NCBI RefSeq assembly: GCF_013466605.1
Contig: NZ_CP059162.1
Span: 5,022,001-5,086,000 of the forward strand
Direction: 5' to 3'
Length of the DNA: 64,000 nt
Source: Pseudomonas chlororaphis subsp. aurantiaca
Lineage (GTDB): Bacteria; Pseudomonadota; Gammaproteobacteria; Pseudomonadales; Pseudomonadaceae
The position numbers were made by a program, and so were the translations under genes. Of the stretch, positions 26,906-35,459 are shown in pieces (the stretch's first letter is position 1; the number at the start of each line of letters is the position of its first letter). The notes below the pieces were generated by a model that worked only from the letters and a program-made list of their open reading frames with translations, was not told the DNA's origin and ran no database searches.

Positions 26906-27778
26906 TCAGGTCGCGCATTGGACACGACCTGCCTTTAACTGACCTATATAATTCCTAGCTGAAACTACAAAGTCATGTGGCGAGTAGCCGCCGCCCGACT
27001 CTTCAACAATAAAATTCCCTTGGTACCCTTCACCTCTCATGAAGTCGAGAACCTGATGATAATCGAAGTTCCCTTTCTGTAGAGGAAGGTGAACATGCTC
27101 ACCATTACAAACGTCATTAAAATGAGCATTTTTTACATCTGGAATGATCTTCTTTAGTTTCTCGAGATACTCAGTCTTGTTGAGCTTGTGGTAGAAGGCG
27201 TGAAAGTGAACCAAATCCAGGGTAAGAGAAATATTACCGTACTGGCACAGCCTTTCATGCTGTTCATCCGACAACACAATATACTTTTCACGGTCCGGCC
27301 CGGTATTTTCCAGTAATATCTCTATCTTATGCTTTGCAGAGACAACTGAGAGAGCTTCAAGTGACTTTGCAAGCTGATCAAAATCAAATGACGCCATGCC
27401 AAATTGATCAACCTCTACGTAACCTGGATGAATCGTGATGATTTCGGCCCCAATTTCCGCAGCCCTGACAATGTACCTGCTTAAATAGTCGACCGCGCAG
27501 AGCCTCGTGACTTCATCCCTACTGGATATATCGGTTTCCATGCCAATGTAGGGGGCGTGAGTCGAATAGTAAACACCAGTCACTTCGCGAATGAGGTTGA
27601 GTTTATCCCGCTGTTTATGCCACTCAACCTCATCAGAGTCGATCAAAAGTCGTAGATCTTTTTCGAACTCTATTTCTATCGCGTTGAAATCATTTGCCAG
27701 GCTTTCAACCAAACTGGCGATGTCGGCAGGATTATCAAAGATATTAGTAGAAAACCCGATTTTATTGCATAGACTCAT
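26906..27778 (-). CDS. sugar phosphate isomerase/epimerase-like TIM barrel protein
   Basis: A 290-residue AP-endonuclease-2/xylose-isomerase-like barrel. Candidate metal ligands lie in TIHPGYVEVD, LLENTGPD (Glu), LTLDLVHFHAF (His), NAHFND (His) and VEESGGG (Glu), the usual pattern for divalent-metal isomerases, epimerases and some lyases. The substrate is unknown. ATG 27778 is preferred because GAGGAG lies upstream of it; an in-frame ATG at 27793 overlaps the stop of the preceding gene (ATGA). Tight coupling to the acyl-transferase gene suggests it acts on that enzyme's product. Confidence 0.85.
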   Translation of the reverse strand: MSLCNKIGFSTNIFDNPADIASLVESLANDFNAIEIEFEKDLRLLIDSDEVEWHKQRDKLNLIREVTGVYYSTHAPYIGMETDISSRDEVTRLCAVDYLSRYIVRAAEIGAEIITIHPGYVEVDQFGMASFDFDQLAKSLEALSVVSAKHKIEILLENTGPDREKYIVLSDEQHERLCQYGNISLTLDLVHFHAFYHKLNKTEYLEKLKKIIPDVKNAHFNDVCNGEHVHLPLQKGNFDYHQVLDFMRGEGYQGNFIVEESGGGYSPHDFVVSARNYIGQLKAGRVQCAT

Positions 27779-27789
27779 CACATTACTCC

Positions 27790-28821
27790 TCATTTATAGT
27801 TTATATGCTCGTACCGCGCCATTACCTTACTGCTTGACAATCTATTGATGTGAAAATTTCGTTGTAGGCCGATACTGTTCGGATTGATAAACTCGTAGGT
27901 CTCTGGATCTTTGACAATGGCGCTCTGATGGATACCGGCGCATGTCGAGAATGCATTTGAGCCAATGATCGGCTTGTTGGCATTGGGTTCCTTGTCGATT
28001 GTCGTGTAAAAGAACTGGCACATGCCGACAACATCTTTAAGTGTTATACCTGTGCTTACTTTTCCTTTATATCCATCACAGTGTGAAAGCACCGCCATCA
28101 CTTCTTCAAATGACGCATTTCCACATCGCTCACCTATCCCACCCAAAGTGACCTGAACTTCATACACGCCGGCATCAATCGCGGAGATTGTATTAGCCAC
28201 CGCCAAACCCAAATCATTGTGAAAGTGAGCCGAAAACCTGACTTCCGGATAAGCGCTTATAAATGTTGAAAAAAAATGATACGACCTGGCCGGAGCCATA
28301 GCCCCAACCGTGTCGGCCAAACAAATATCCCGTACACCGTTGTTTATCAAAAACTGTATCTGCTGATGCAGAAGCGTTTCACTTCCTCTGCTTGAGTCTT
28401 CCAGAATGGCATAGATTTTTCCGTGAAACTCAGCCTCTCTTATCCTGGCTAGGGACCTTTCCAGCAGTGCGTAGATATCCTCCGAACTCATCTGCATCTT
28501 TTTGTTCAGGTGTATCTCCGAGCCTACGCAAAGAAGGTTGATCGTTGCGTGTTTGAAGCGTTTCAGCGCTTTTACAGTATTTTGAATTTCCACGTCATTG
28601 AGCCGACACAATGCGGCGATGTTCTTATCACCCACCACCAGAGCTGCTTCCTCGAAAAGATCCTGGCTTTCCTGATCAGTGACCATACCCAGTTCGATTA
28701 CGGCCACATCAAGCTTTGTCAGTCTCTCAAGGACACTCAATTTCTGCTGATTGTTAAGCAAATAACCAATACCCTGCTCGCCATCTCTCAAAGTGGTATC
28801 AAAAATGCGGATAGTCTTCAT
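27790..28821 (-). CDS. DRE-TIM metallolyase, 2-isopropylmalate/homocitrate synthase-like
   Basis: A 343-residue enzyme of the LeuA/NifV family, which condenses acetyl-CoA (or another acyl-CoA) with a keto acid. The catalytic motif DTTLRDGEQ is at residues 8-16, the metal-binding HFHND at 199-203, and GERCGNA at 230-236; all key residues are present. It lacks the ~120-residue LeuA regulatory domain of true 2-isopropylmalate synthase, so it is not feedback-controlled by leucine and is closer in size to homocitrate synthases. It overlaps azlD by 23 bases and the TIM-barrel gene by 4. Low GC and odd codon use mark it as foreign. Likely starts chain extension of an unusual amino acid; inferred from context. 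Confidence 0.9.
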   Translation of the reverse strand: MKTIRIFDTTLRDGEQGIGYLLNNQQKLSVLERLTKLDVAVIELGMVTDQESQDLFEEAALVVGDKNIAALCRLNDVEIQNTVKALKRFKHATINLLCVGSEIHLNKKMQMSSEDIYALLERSLARIREAEFHGKIYAILEDSSRGSETLLHQQIQFLINNGVRDICLADTVGAMAPARSYHFFSTFISAYPEVRFSAHFHNDLGLAVANTISAIDAGVYEVQVTLGGIGERCGNASFEEVMAVLSHCDGYKGKVSTGITLKDVVGMCQFFYTTIDKEPNANKPIIGSNAFSTCAGIHQSAIVKDPETYEFINPNSIGLQRNFHINRLSSSKVMARYEHINYK

Positions 28822-29143
28822 GAAACATCACCATTGTCGTTATGTATAAAATCATCGATAGAAGCAGACTTTTCAGGATCGACCCGGTGTATCTGGACGT
28901 AACAAATGCTGCTGCAATCGCTATAGCCGAAAGTACATTCTTCGTCTCAAGCGTTTGTGTCAGCTGAGCAAATGTGGCGTTGCCGAATGCAACATTAACG
29001 ATAATTCCACCCATAATAAAGCAAACAGCATATTCAACAGTCTTTGCTGTCAGCCCGGAGGGTGCGAGTATCAATTTCCGGGATAGTAATGGAAGTATCT
29101 TCAGACAATAACTTGCGATTGAGACCAGCAGAATGGTAATCAT
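28799..29143 (-). CDS. azlD: AzlD-family membrane protein
   Basis: A 114-residue protein with four hydrophobic segments. AzlD partners AzlC as the small subunit of an exporter for branched-chain amino acids and analogues. It overlaps azlC by 4 bases (ATGA) and the synthase gene by 23, so the transporter and the enzymes are translated together. Confidence 0.88.
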   Translation of the reverse strand: MITILLVSIASYCLKILPLLSRKLILAPSGLTAKTVEYAVCFIMGGIIVNVAFGNATFAQLTQTLETKNVLSAIAIAAAFVTSRYTGSILKSLLLSMILYITTMVMFHEDYPHF

Positions 29144-29850
29144 GAAACACCCCGTCTATTTGAGCTAATATCTCGCACAGCCAGAAAGTAGCCTACAACA
29201 ACAGGAAGTCCGACCATAAGCCAGACGGAATCAAGCTCAATTAATAATGGCGCGCAAAGACCTCCGATAAGGGTGGCAAGAACGGTAAAGCCTTGCCCTG
29301 AATTCTTGGCGGTCAATGCCGTAAAGTGCAAAGGCAGAATCATGACCATAAACATTTCTATGGAGGCATAATCAACACGACTTGATAGTAGAAACCCAAA
29401 TATCGTCGCAGTAATTGCCACCAGGTAGCTGGGCACCGAGACACCAAGATAGTAGCGAAACTGCGACGCCCCATTCCTCACCCCTGATGACTTCAGATGA
29501 TAATGTGTAACCGCATAAGTACTCGCACTAAACATCAACATGGAAAATAGAACCTTTGCCTTGGCAACTCCCACGAAATACTGTGAAGCCACCATTGACA
29601 TAAACAAGAATCTAAAGTTAACCAGCACTGTCAACGCCAAAGCGGCAACAATCTGGCCATTTGAAACAACATCGACTCCGGTCACTTGCAGCGGCGCAGC
29701 AAAGATCAGCGCAGTCCCCAACGCAGCATCCAAAAGCTGAATACCCTTCTCTTGGTATAGCGCCCCCAAAGATGCAAAAACAAAAAAGAAAGAAACTGCT
29801 ACCGGTATCGAGTCAATAATCCCTCTCCTAGCATGAATATTTATTCTCAA
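29140..29850 (-). CDS. azlC: AzlC-family amino acid exporter subunit
   Basis: A 236-residue membrane protein with the AzlC opening (GIIDSIPVAVSFFFVFASLG) and a conserved LVNFRFLFMS stretch. Known AzlCD pairs export branched-chain amino acids or toxic analogues such as 4-azaleucine. The start is a TTG at 29850 with a near-perfect ribosome site AGGAGGT four bases upstream; no ATG is suitable. It is the first gene of the five-gene operon, whose promoter must lie in the AT-rich DNA to its right. Confidence 0.88.
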   Translation of the reverse strand: MRINIHARRGIIDSIPVAVSFFFVFASLGALYQEKGIQLLDAALGTALIFAAPLQVTGVDVVSNGQIVAALALTVLVNFRFLFMSMVASQYFVGVAKAKVLFSMLMFSASTYAVTHYHLKSSGVRNGASQFRYYLGVSVPSYLVAITATIFGFLLSSRVDYASIEMFMVMILPLHFTALTAKNSGQGFTVLATLIGGLCAPLLIELDSVWLMVGLPVVVGYFLAVRDISSNRRGVS

Positions 29851-30272
29851 TTTTACCTCCTATTCCATTTTTTGCTTGCAGATACAGACAATCCTTCATG
29901 TTTGAAAAACTGGATATGTACAATTAGATAGCTCTGCACACGCAAAGAAAGTTATATTACTAATGTATTACCCAAGTAATCTATGCCAGATAAAAAGGCC
30001 GTCAATTTATCTCAAAGATGACGTAGCAGTATTGGCCCTCAGGCTTTCGTGACCAAAGACTATTACTGTAAACCATGAGTAGCAATGCGACCAAAAAATG
30101 GGAAATGTAACAAGTTTTTGCAATTCAGCTATATTGATAGCTAATCGCGAATTTACTAAGCAAATCCGTGTTTCAGATGCACGCTTTCTTTCTGTCGATG
30201 CAATATTTGCATCAAAAGCTCGTGAGGTCTGGGTGGCCTCAAGAAGCAAGTACAACACTTGATGTAAGGTGT
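29851..30272. other. AT-rich leader region of the azl-type operon
   Basis: About 420 bases without a convincing gene. It should contain the operon's promoter. The sequence is AT-rich near 29860-30000. A stretch at 30100-30270 has short frames on both strands but no ribosome site or codon bias. Confidence 0.5.
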
Positions 30273-30307
30273 TGTGTGTGTGTGTGGGGGGGGGGGGGGG
30301 GGGGGGG
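30273..30307. repeat. (TG)7 followed by a run of 22 G
   Basis: Seven TG units at 30273-30286 run into a 22-base G homopolymer at 30286-30307. The last G bases belong to the left end of an IS3-type element whose other end, at 41625, has only six. Such a long G run is very unusual in a bacterial chromosome; slippage during replication or an assembly error are both possible. Confidence 0.9.
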
Positions 30308-30340
30308 CGGTAGAAATCTTGGACTACCTGGAGGTAGTTC

Positions 30341-31003
30341 ATGTATTCATACGAAGACCGCATCCGAGCAGTCAAGCTCTACATCAAACTGGGGAAGCAC
30401 ACCAGGGCAACTATTCGTCAGTTGGGCTACCCGACGAAGAACTCTCTGAAGAGCTGGCATGAAGAGTACGAGCGATGTCTCGACCTGTCGCGTGGTTACG
30501 TGCTCTCGAAGCCGAAGCACTCACTAGCCCAAAGGGAAAAGGCTGTCGGGTACTATCTCGACCACGGACGCTGCATCGCCTCCACCATCAAGGCGTTGGG
30601 CTACCCGGCACGGGATTCGTTGCGTGCCTGGATTCACGAATTGCACCCCGAACTGCACACGCGCGTCGTCAGTCGATCTGACGGGCTGGCACGCCCGCCA
30701 GCGATGAAGCGGGCCGCGGTTATCGCGCTGTGCACGCGACAAGAAAGTACGAACGCCGTGGCTCAAAAGCTGGGCGTGTGCAGGCCGACCTTGTACAACT
30801 GGAAAAATCAGTTACTCGGCCCAGAGGCATCCGCATCCATGAAACGCCGACAAGAAACTCCGTCGACTCCGGAACGAGAAGAGTTGGAGCGGCAACTTGA
30901 ATCTCTTCGGCTCGACGTGCGTCGTCTGCAGCTTGAACATGAACTGTTGATGAAGGCGAATGAACTCATAAAAAAGATACGGGCATCGATCGGCAAGTCC
31001 TGA
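30341..31003 (+). CDS. IS3-family transposase OrfA (long form)
   Basis: A 220-residue DNA-binding subunit, longer than usual because it has three helix-turn-helix-like units (around residues 15-50, 60-100 and 120-150, the last AVAQKLGVCRPTLYNWK). A coiled coil follows at ~170-215. The AAAAAAG run near its end allows a -1 slip into OrfB: after the slip the frame reads on without a stop into LTNREKTLLTDALRQ. Confidence 0.9.
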   Translation: MYSYEDRIRAVKLYIKLGKHTRATIRQLGYPTKNSLKSWHEEYERCLDLSRGYVLSKPKHSLAQREKAVGYYLDHGRCIASTIKALGYPARDSLRAWIHELHPELHTRVVSRSDGLARPPAMKRAAVIALCTRQESTNAVAQKLGVCRPTLYNWKNQLLGPEASASMKRRQETPSTPEREELERQLESLRLDVRRLQLEHELLMKANELIKKIRASIGKS

Positions 31004-31780
31004 CCAATCGGGAGAAGACATTGCTGACTGATGCCCTGAGGCAGACGTATTCCTTGTCAGAGTTGCTTGAAGCGCTGGGCTTGGCCCAAAGCTCCTATTT
31101 CTATCATCGAGCCCGAATGCAGGTCGCGGAAAAGTACACTGAAGTGCGTCGTACCATGGCGGACATTTTCGAGCGCAATCATCGCTGCTACGGCTACCGA
31201 CGGATGCGGGCTTCGCTGAGCAGGCAGTGTATGCGTCTGTCAGAGAAGGTGGTGCAGCGCTTGATGAAGCAGGAGTGCCTGGTCGTCGCAAAGCCGAAAC
31301 GGCGTCGATATGGTTCCTACCTCGGGGAGATCAGTCCCGCGCCGGAAAACCTCGTCAACCGGGACTTCACGGCTATTGCTCCGAATGAGAAATGGCTGAC
31401 TGACATATCAGAGTTCCAGATCCCGGCCGGCAAGGTGTACCTGTCCCCCATGATCGACTGCTTCGATGGGAAGGTAATCAGTTGGTTGATCGGCACGCGT
31501 CCTGACGCCGAGCTTGTGAACACGATGCTGGATGCCGCCGTTGAAACGGTGGCCTGCAACGATAAACGGCCTGTTGTTCACTCCGATCGTGGCGCTCACT
31601 ACCGCTGGCCCGGTTGGTTATCGCGCATCGCTGATGCGAAGCTGATTCGTTCGATGTCGCGCAAGGGCTGCTCGCCTGACAACGCGGCTTGTGAAGGCTT
31701 CTTCGGCCGGCTGAAAACGGAACTGTTCTATCCTCGCAATTGGCAGTCAACGAGCATCGAGCAGTTCATTCGGGCCCTAG
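30977..31780 (+). pseudogene. IS3-family transposase OrfB, 3' end removed
   Basis: An integrase-type catalytic subunit with HTH_21 region (RCYGYRRMRASL), first Asp in WLTDISEF, second Asp in HSDRGAHY and the Glu region CEGFFGRLKTEL. The frame is cut at ...EQFIRAL by an IS5 end. Joining it to the fragment at 41625-41752 restores ...RAL-DSYIRWYNEKRIKIPLG through to the stop. Confidence 0.88.
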
Positions 31781-31794
31781 GGTCTGTACGAAAA
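31781..31794. repeat. IS5-type left-end remnant at the split IS3 element
   Basis: GGTCTGTACGAAAA is the outer end of the IS427-like repeat. It is followed at once by the outer end of an IS1111-like element (TCTATGGTCACC). Only this 14-base piece of the IS5 copy remains on this side. Confidence 0.7.
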
Positions 31795-32049
31795 TCTATG
31801 GTCACCCCCGTTTTTGCAATGTTGATTAATAGGTGAAGTGGTTGGCTTGCTTAAATCTATCTGGCGTCTATCTGGGGCATGTCCCCCGCGCCACGATGAG
31901 AGTCGCGCCTAGCGATCCTTAAAAGTATTGCGGCTTCAAAAGCCTCTTTTCGTACCAGGTTCTTCGCTAGGCCGGTGGGCCGTTCACGTCATCTGTTATT
32001 CAGCTATCGCAAAACCTGAAGGGTGATTCGTAGTACAACAACCGCGGGA
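31795..32049 (-). ncRNA. non-coding end of IS110/IS1111-like element, candidate bridge (seek) RNA region
   Basis: About 255 bases lie between the transposase stop and the element's end TCTATGGTCACC. A similar ~240-base tail follows the second copy (34452-34704), and both contain a GCGATAGCTG/CAGCTATCGC stretch near the stop codon and the terminal GGTCACC. IS110-family elements carry their guide RNA in a long non-coding end, and IS1111-type members carry it downstream of the transposase. The RNA itself is inferred from that rule. Confidence 0.4.
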
Positions 32050-32930
32050 TCAGGCCACCAGGGCGTCAGGTCCGGCTTCAAACTCAACATGGTGAGCCGC
32101 TATCACCCACGCAATACGCGCCAGCTTGTTGGCCAAGGCGCAGGCCACCACGTTCGAGTGCCGTCGACTTAAGCAGTGAGCGCACCCAGTCCGCCAGTGC
32201 TCCGTGTTGGTAGTCCAACCGCAGCAGATAAACCCGAGCGCACTGAACCAGCAGTCGCCTGAGGTGCTTGTCACCCCGTTTGCTGATCCCCAGCAAATTT
32301 GCCTTACCGCCGGTGCTGTACTGTCTAGGTACCAGGCCGACAGAGGCGGCAAAGTCACGACTACACCCGTACTGTTGGCCATCGCCTATCTCCACAGCCA
32401 GTAGGCTGGCGGTGATCGGGCCGACACACGGCATGCTCAGTAAACGACTGCGAGATCATCGTCGGCCAATTGGCCGGCCAGTTCCTTATCCAGCTCCTTG
32501 ATCTGCTCATCGAGGTAAACGAAGTGAGCGTGCAGTCGTTGCAACAGCACGGTGAGCCGAACCGGCAACTCATGCTCGGCCAAGATACTCGCCAAACGTT
32601 TCATGATCGCCAAACCCTTGGGTAGGCTGATGCCGAACTCCAGCAAGAAGCCGTGCATCTGATTGGCGGCTTTGGCGCGGTCACGTACCAGCGACTCGCG
32701 CAGACGATGCAGAACTGAAAGGATTTGTTGTGCCTCAGTTTTAGCAGGAACAAAGCGCATCGATGGGCGCGAGGCGGCCTCGCAGATGGCCTCGGCATCG
32801 ACGAAATCGTTTTTGTTGCCTTTGACGAAAGGTCGAACGAACTGCGGGGAAATCAGTTTGGCCTCATGCCCCATGGCCATCAGTTGGCGAGCGACAAAAT
32901 GAGCGCCAGCGCACGCTTCCATCACCACGG
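32050..32930 (-). pseudogene. IS110/IS1111-like transposase, broken copy 1
   Basis: The N-terminal ~50 codons are missing; the rest starts at TVVMEACAGAHFVARQ. The DEDD (RuvC-like) region survives in part (NKNDFVDAEAICEAA), as does the C-terminal domain (VGPITASLLAVEIG, STGGKANLLGISKRGD). Frames shift near 32437 and again near 32160, where the protein continues as RHSNVVACALANKLARIAWV. Cut at 32930 where an IS5 piece joins. Confidence 0.87.
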
Positions 32931-32941
32931 CTTAAGTCATA

Positions 32942-33470
32942 AGACAGTTGCTCATTAGTCATGTCGCAAACAGCGCATGGCACAGGCCAATGAGACCATC
33001 GCAGCAAAACTTTTCGCCAGCTTGTCGAAGCGCATAACAATGCGGCGGTTCTCCTTCAGCCATCCGAACATACGCTCGATAATGTTGCGCTGTCGGTACT
33101 TGGGTTTGTCGAACAGTCTGGGCAAATCCGGTCGAGGTTTGCGCTTCATGCTTCGCAACGGGATCACTGGCTGCATCCGATAACGATCGCAGTAACGACG
33201 CAGAGCCTCAGCGTCATAGCCTTTATCTGCCAACAATCAGCGACAGCGTTTGCGGGGACGACCGCGCAAACTTGGGATGTGTGCCTCATCCAGCAGCGGT
33301 TGGGCATAGGCGATATCGCTGGCCTGCCCGCCTGAAAGTAGGAAGTGCAAAGGCACGCCATTGGCATCGCACAGCATGTGAATCTTGGTCGTCAGACCGC
33401 CCCGGCTGCGTCCGAGCGCGTGGTCTTGCGGCTCTTCAGGCCCCCTTGATGGTTACCTGACTGCATGATT
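32942..33470 (-). pseudogene. IS5/IS427-like transposase fragment (OrfB part)
   Basis: Only the 3' two thirds remain: [15 protein letters not shown]..., then LRGRPRKRC followed by an in-frame TGA at 33237-33239, then LLADKGYDAEALRRYC and MFGWLKENRRIVMRFDKLAKS. The same TGA occurs in the copy at 42396. Ends are ragged on both sides. Confidence 0.87.
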
Positions 33471-33510
33471 GCTGCCTACCCAACACAACAACAATAAACT
33501 TTCGAGATAC

Positions 33511-34704
33511 AAGATGGTCACCCCGCGATCCTGCAAAGGCTAAGCTTTCGCAGGGCGCTTTACCGCGGAGATCGTCATCATGAGCACAGTGACACTGATG
33601 GGCATCGATATCGGTAAACATACCTTCCACCTGCATGCTCAGGACAAGATCGGCAACGAAGTCTTGCGCAAGAAGTACTCACGACAGCAGATGATGGAAT
33701 TCCTGGCCAATCATCCCGCGTGTACTGTGGTAATGGAGGCCAGTGCCGGCGCCCACTACCTAGCTCGAGAGTTCAAGGCTATGGGCCATGACGCCAAGCT
33801 AATTTCGCCTCAGTTCGTGAAGCCTTTAGTCAAGAGCAACAAGAGCGACTTCATTGATGCACAAGCCATATGCGAAGCCGCCTCTCGGCCTTCCATGCGC
33901 TTCGTGACACCCAGATCCCCTGATCAACAAACGCTATCCGTTTCCCATCGGATCTGTGAATCGCTGATCCGCGACCGTACCAAGACCGTGAATCAGATGC
34001 ATGGTTTTCTGCTCGAGTTCGGCATCAGTCTGCCGGTCGGGTTGGCAGTCATCAAACGCCTGACCTCGGTCTTGGAAGAACACGATCTACCCGTCCGGCT
34101 CACCACGCTGCTGCAGCGCCTTCATGACCATTTCGTCTACCTGGATGACCAGATCAAGGTGTAGGCTTAGTACCCAAACAATACAGTACGGGCGGCAGGC
34201 AGGCCTTGCTGGGGATCAGCAAGCGTGGCGACAAGAACCTTCGGTGCTTGCTGGTGCCATGCGCACGGGTTTACCTGATGCGTCTGGAGCATCAAAAGGG
34301 TCCATTGGCCGAGTGGGTGCGTTCGTTGTCGATGCGGCGCCACTCCAATGTGGTGGCCTGCGCGCTCGCGAACAAATTTGTCTGTATCGCCTGGGCTATT
34401 GCTACTCGACACACTCGATACGAAGCGGGGCCAAGCGCCGCGAACGCCTGACCTCGCAGGTGCAGCACCGTGTTTCACCATCAGGTTTTGCGATAGCTGG
34501 ACAACAGATGAAATAAACGGCCGACCGGCCTGGCGACGACCCTGAAGGAAAAATTGGCTCTTGAGAAGCCGCCCCCTTTCTTAGGGGCGCCAGGCGCGGA
34601 TACTCATCGTGGCGCGGGATACAATCCCAAACAGACGCCGGATAGATTTAGGCAAGCCATCCATTTCATCCGATGATCAGTATTGCAAAAAATGGGGTGA
34701 CCAT
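33511..34704 (+). mobile_element. IS110/IS1111-like element, copy 2, internally deleted
   Basis: From GATGGTCACCCC at the left to GGGGTGACCATAGA at the right. A ~70-base left end leads to ATG 33580; the right end is a ~240-base non-coding tail. The inverted ATGGTCACC/GGTGACCAT ends match those of copies 1 and 3. The right end sits inside an IS427-like copy, at GAAAA. Confidence 0.8.
33580..34451 (+). pseudogene. IS110/IS1111-like transposase, copy 2, with deletion
   Basis: The first 194 codons are open (MSTVTLMGIDIGKHTFHLHA with the first catalytic Asp; VMEASAGAHYLAREF; KSDFIDAQAICEAA) up to VYLDDQIKV-stop at 34164. About 75 codons are then missing, and the C-terminal domain resumes out of frame as LLGISKRGDKNLRCLL to the stop at 34451. 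It is about 85% similar to copies 1 and 3 by eye, a separate lineage. Confidence 0.87.
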
Positions 34705-34708
34705 AGAT

Positions 34709-35138
34709 TTTCCCAGCACCAGAAGAGGCCCGGGTTGCGCGTACTGCGGTGGAGTCAATCATCCAGGTCTCCAGATCAATCAACCCTTGCTCGTTGAGCT
34801 TGATATGAAGCCGCTTGAGCATTTGGTCAAACGTTCCACGATTGCGCCAATCACGAAAACGTTGATAGACCGTTGACCAGGGGCCGAAACGCTCAGGTAT
34901 GTCGCGCCAGGCGGCGCCGGAGCAGAGCACCCAAAGTTCACCGTTGAGCATCAGGCGATCATCCGTTCGCGGTCGCTCGCTACGGCGCGGTTCATTGATA
35001 ATGTCCGCAACCAAATCCCAGACTGCGTCGGGGAGCTCGTACTGTTTGGCCATCGTGGGCTCCTGCCTTTGATGGGCGCGGACTCTAATGAATCCCGACG
35101 CATATGGAGTTCAAATGAGTTTCAGCTGATTTCGTACT
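34709..35138 (-). mobile_element. IS5/IS427-like fragment (left end and OrfA)
   Basis: It contains the IS left end (ACGAAATCAGCTGAAACTC on the minus strand) and the first ~112 codons of OrfA from ATG 35053 ([18 protein letters not shown]). It ends at the A6 slippery run, where the IS1111-like element copy 2 has inserted (GGGAAAATCTATGGTCACC). The outer bases of the inverted repeat are missing next to the pRiA4b-type gene. Confidence 0.85.
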
Positions 35139-35456
35139 GTCACCAAAGTCGTAGAGATAATTGAATGTCCGCTTTCCGCTCAGCGCCTTGATCAACGTTT
35201 TACGGGCTTCCGGGTTCACCGGCGGCCCCCAACCATCAGGGTCGGGCATGCCGTAATTCTCACCGGCAATTTCAAACTCATGCAGATGGCAATCACTCCA
35301 GCCCATCACGACCTGGATGACATGGTACAATTTGCCCAAGGTGATGTTTTCAGGCACCGCGAACCGACGCCAAATCGTCGGAGTGATCCACCTCAGCTCA
35401 ATGTGCAGTAGCAACAGGTCGGAGGCGGGTTTGGGTAAACGGACAGTTTTAACCAT
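35139..35456 (-). pseudogene. pRiA4b ORF-3-like protein, C-terminally truncated
   Basis: The first ~106 residues are of the plasmid pRiA4b ORF-3 family (LRWITPTIWRRFAVPENITLGKLYHVIQ, FEIAGENYG, FNYLYDFGDS). The frame then runs into the IS5-type end (TKSAETH..) and stops. Usual members are about 180 residues. It starts 4 bases after the IS66 tnpC stop, so it was a passenger of that IS66 element. Function of the family is unknown. Confidence 0.85.
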
Positions 35457-35459
35457 GGA

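Larger units (their letters stand above)
30302..31780 (+). mobile_element. IS3-family element, left part (about 1.48 kb)
   Basis: The left inverted repeat is GGGGGGCGGTAGAAATCTTGGACT; its partner is the inverted GGGGGGCGGCAAAAAACTTGGACT at 41625-41648. Two genes with an A6G frameshift signal at 30970-30976. It is cut at CTAG (31777-31780), where an IS5-type end begins. The missing 3' 125 bases are found 10 kb away on the other strand (41625-41752). Confidence 0.85.

Noticed and set aside
30341..30681. Possible CRISPR-like or short repeat array near the G run
   Set aside because: No repeat-spacer pattern is present; the sequence is the start of an IS3 OrfA with repeated helix-turn-helix units.
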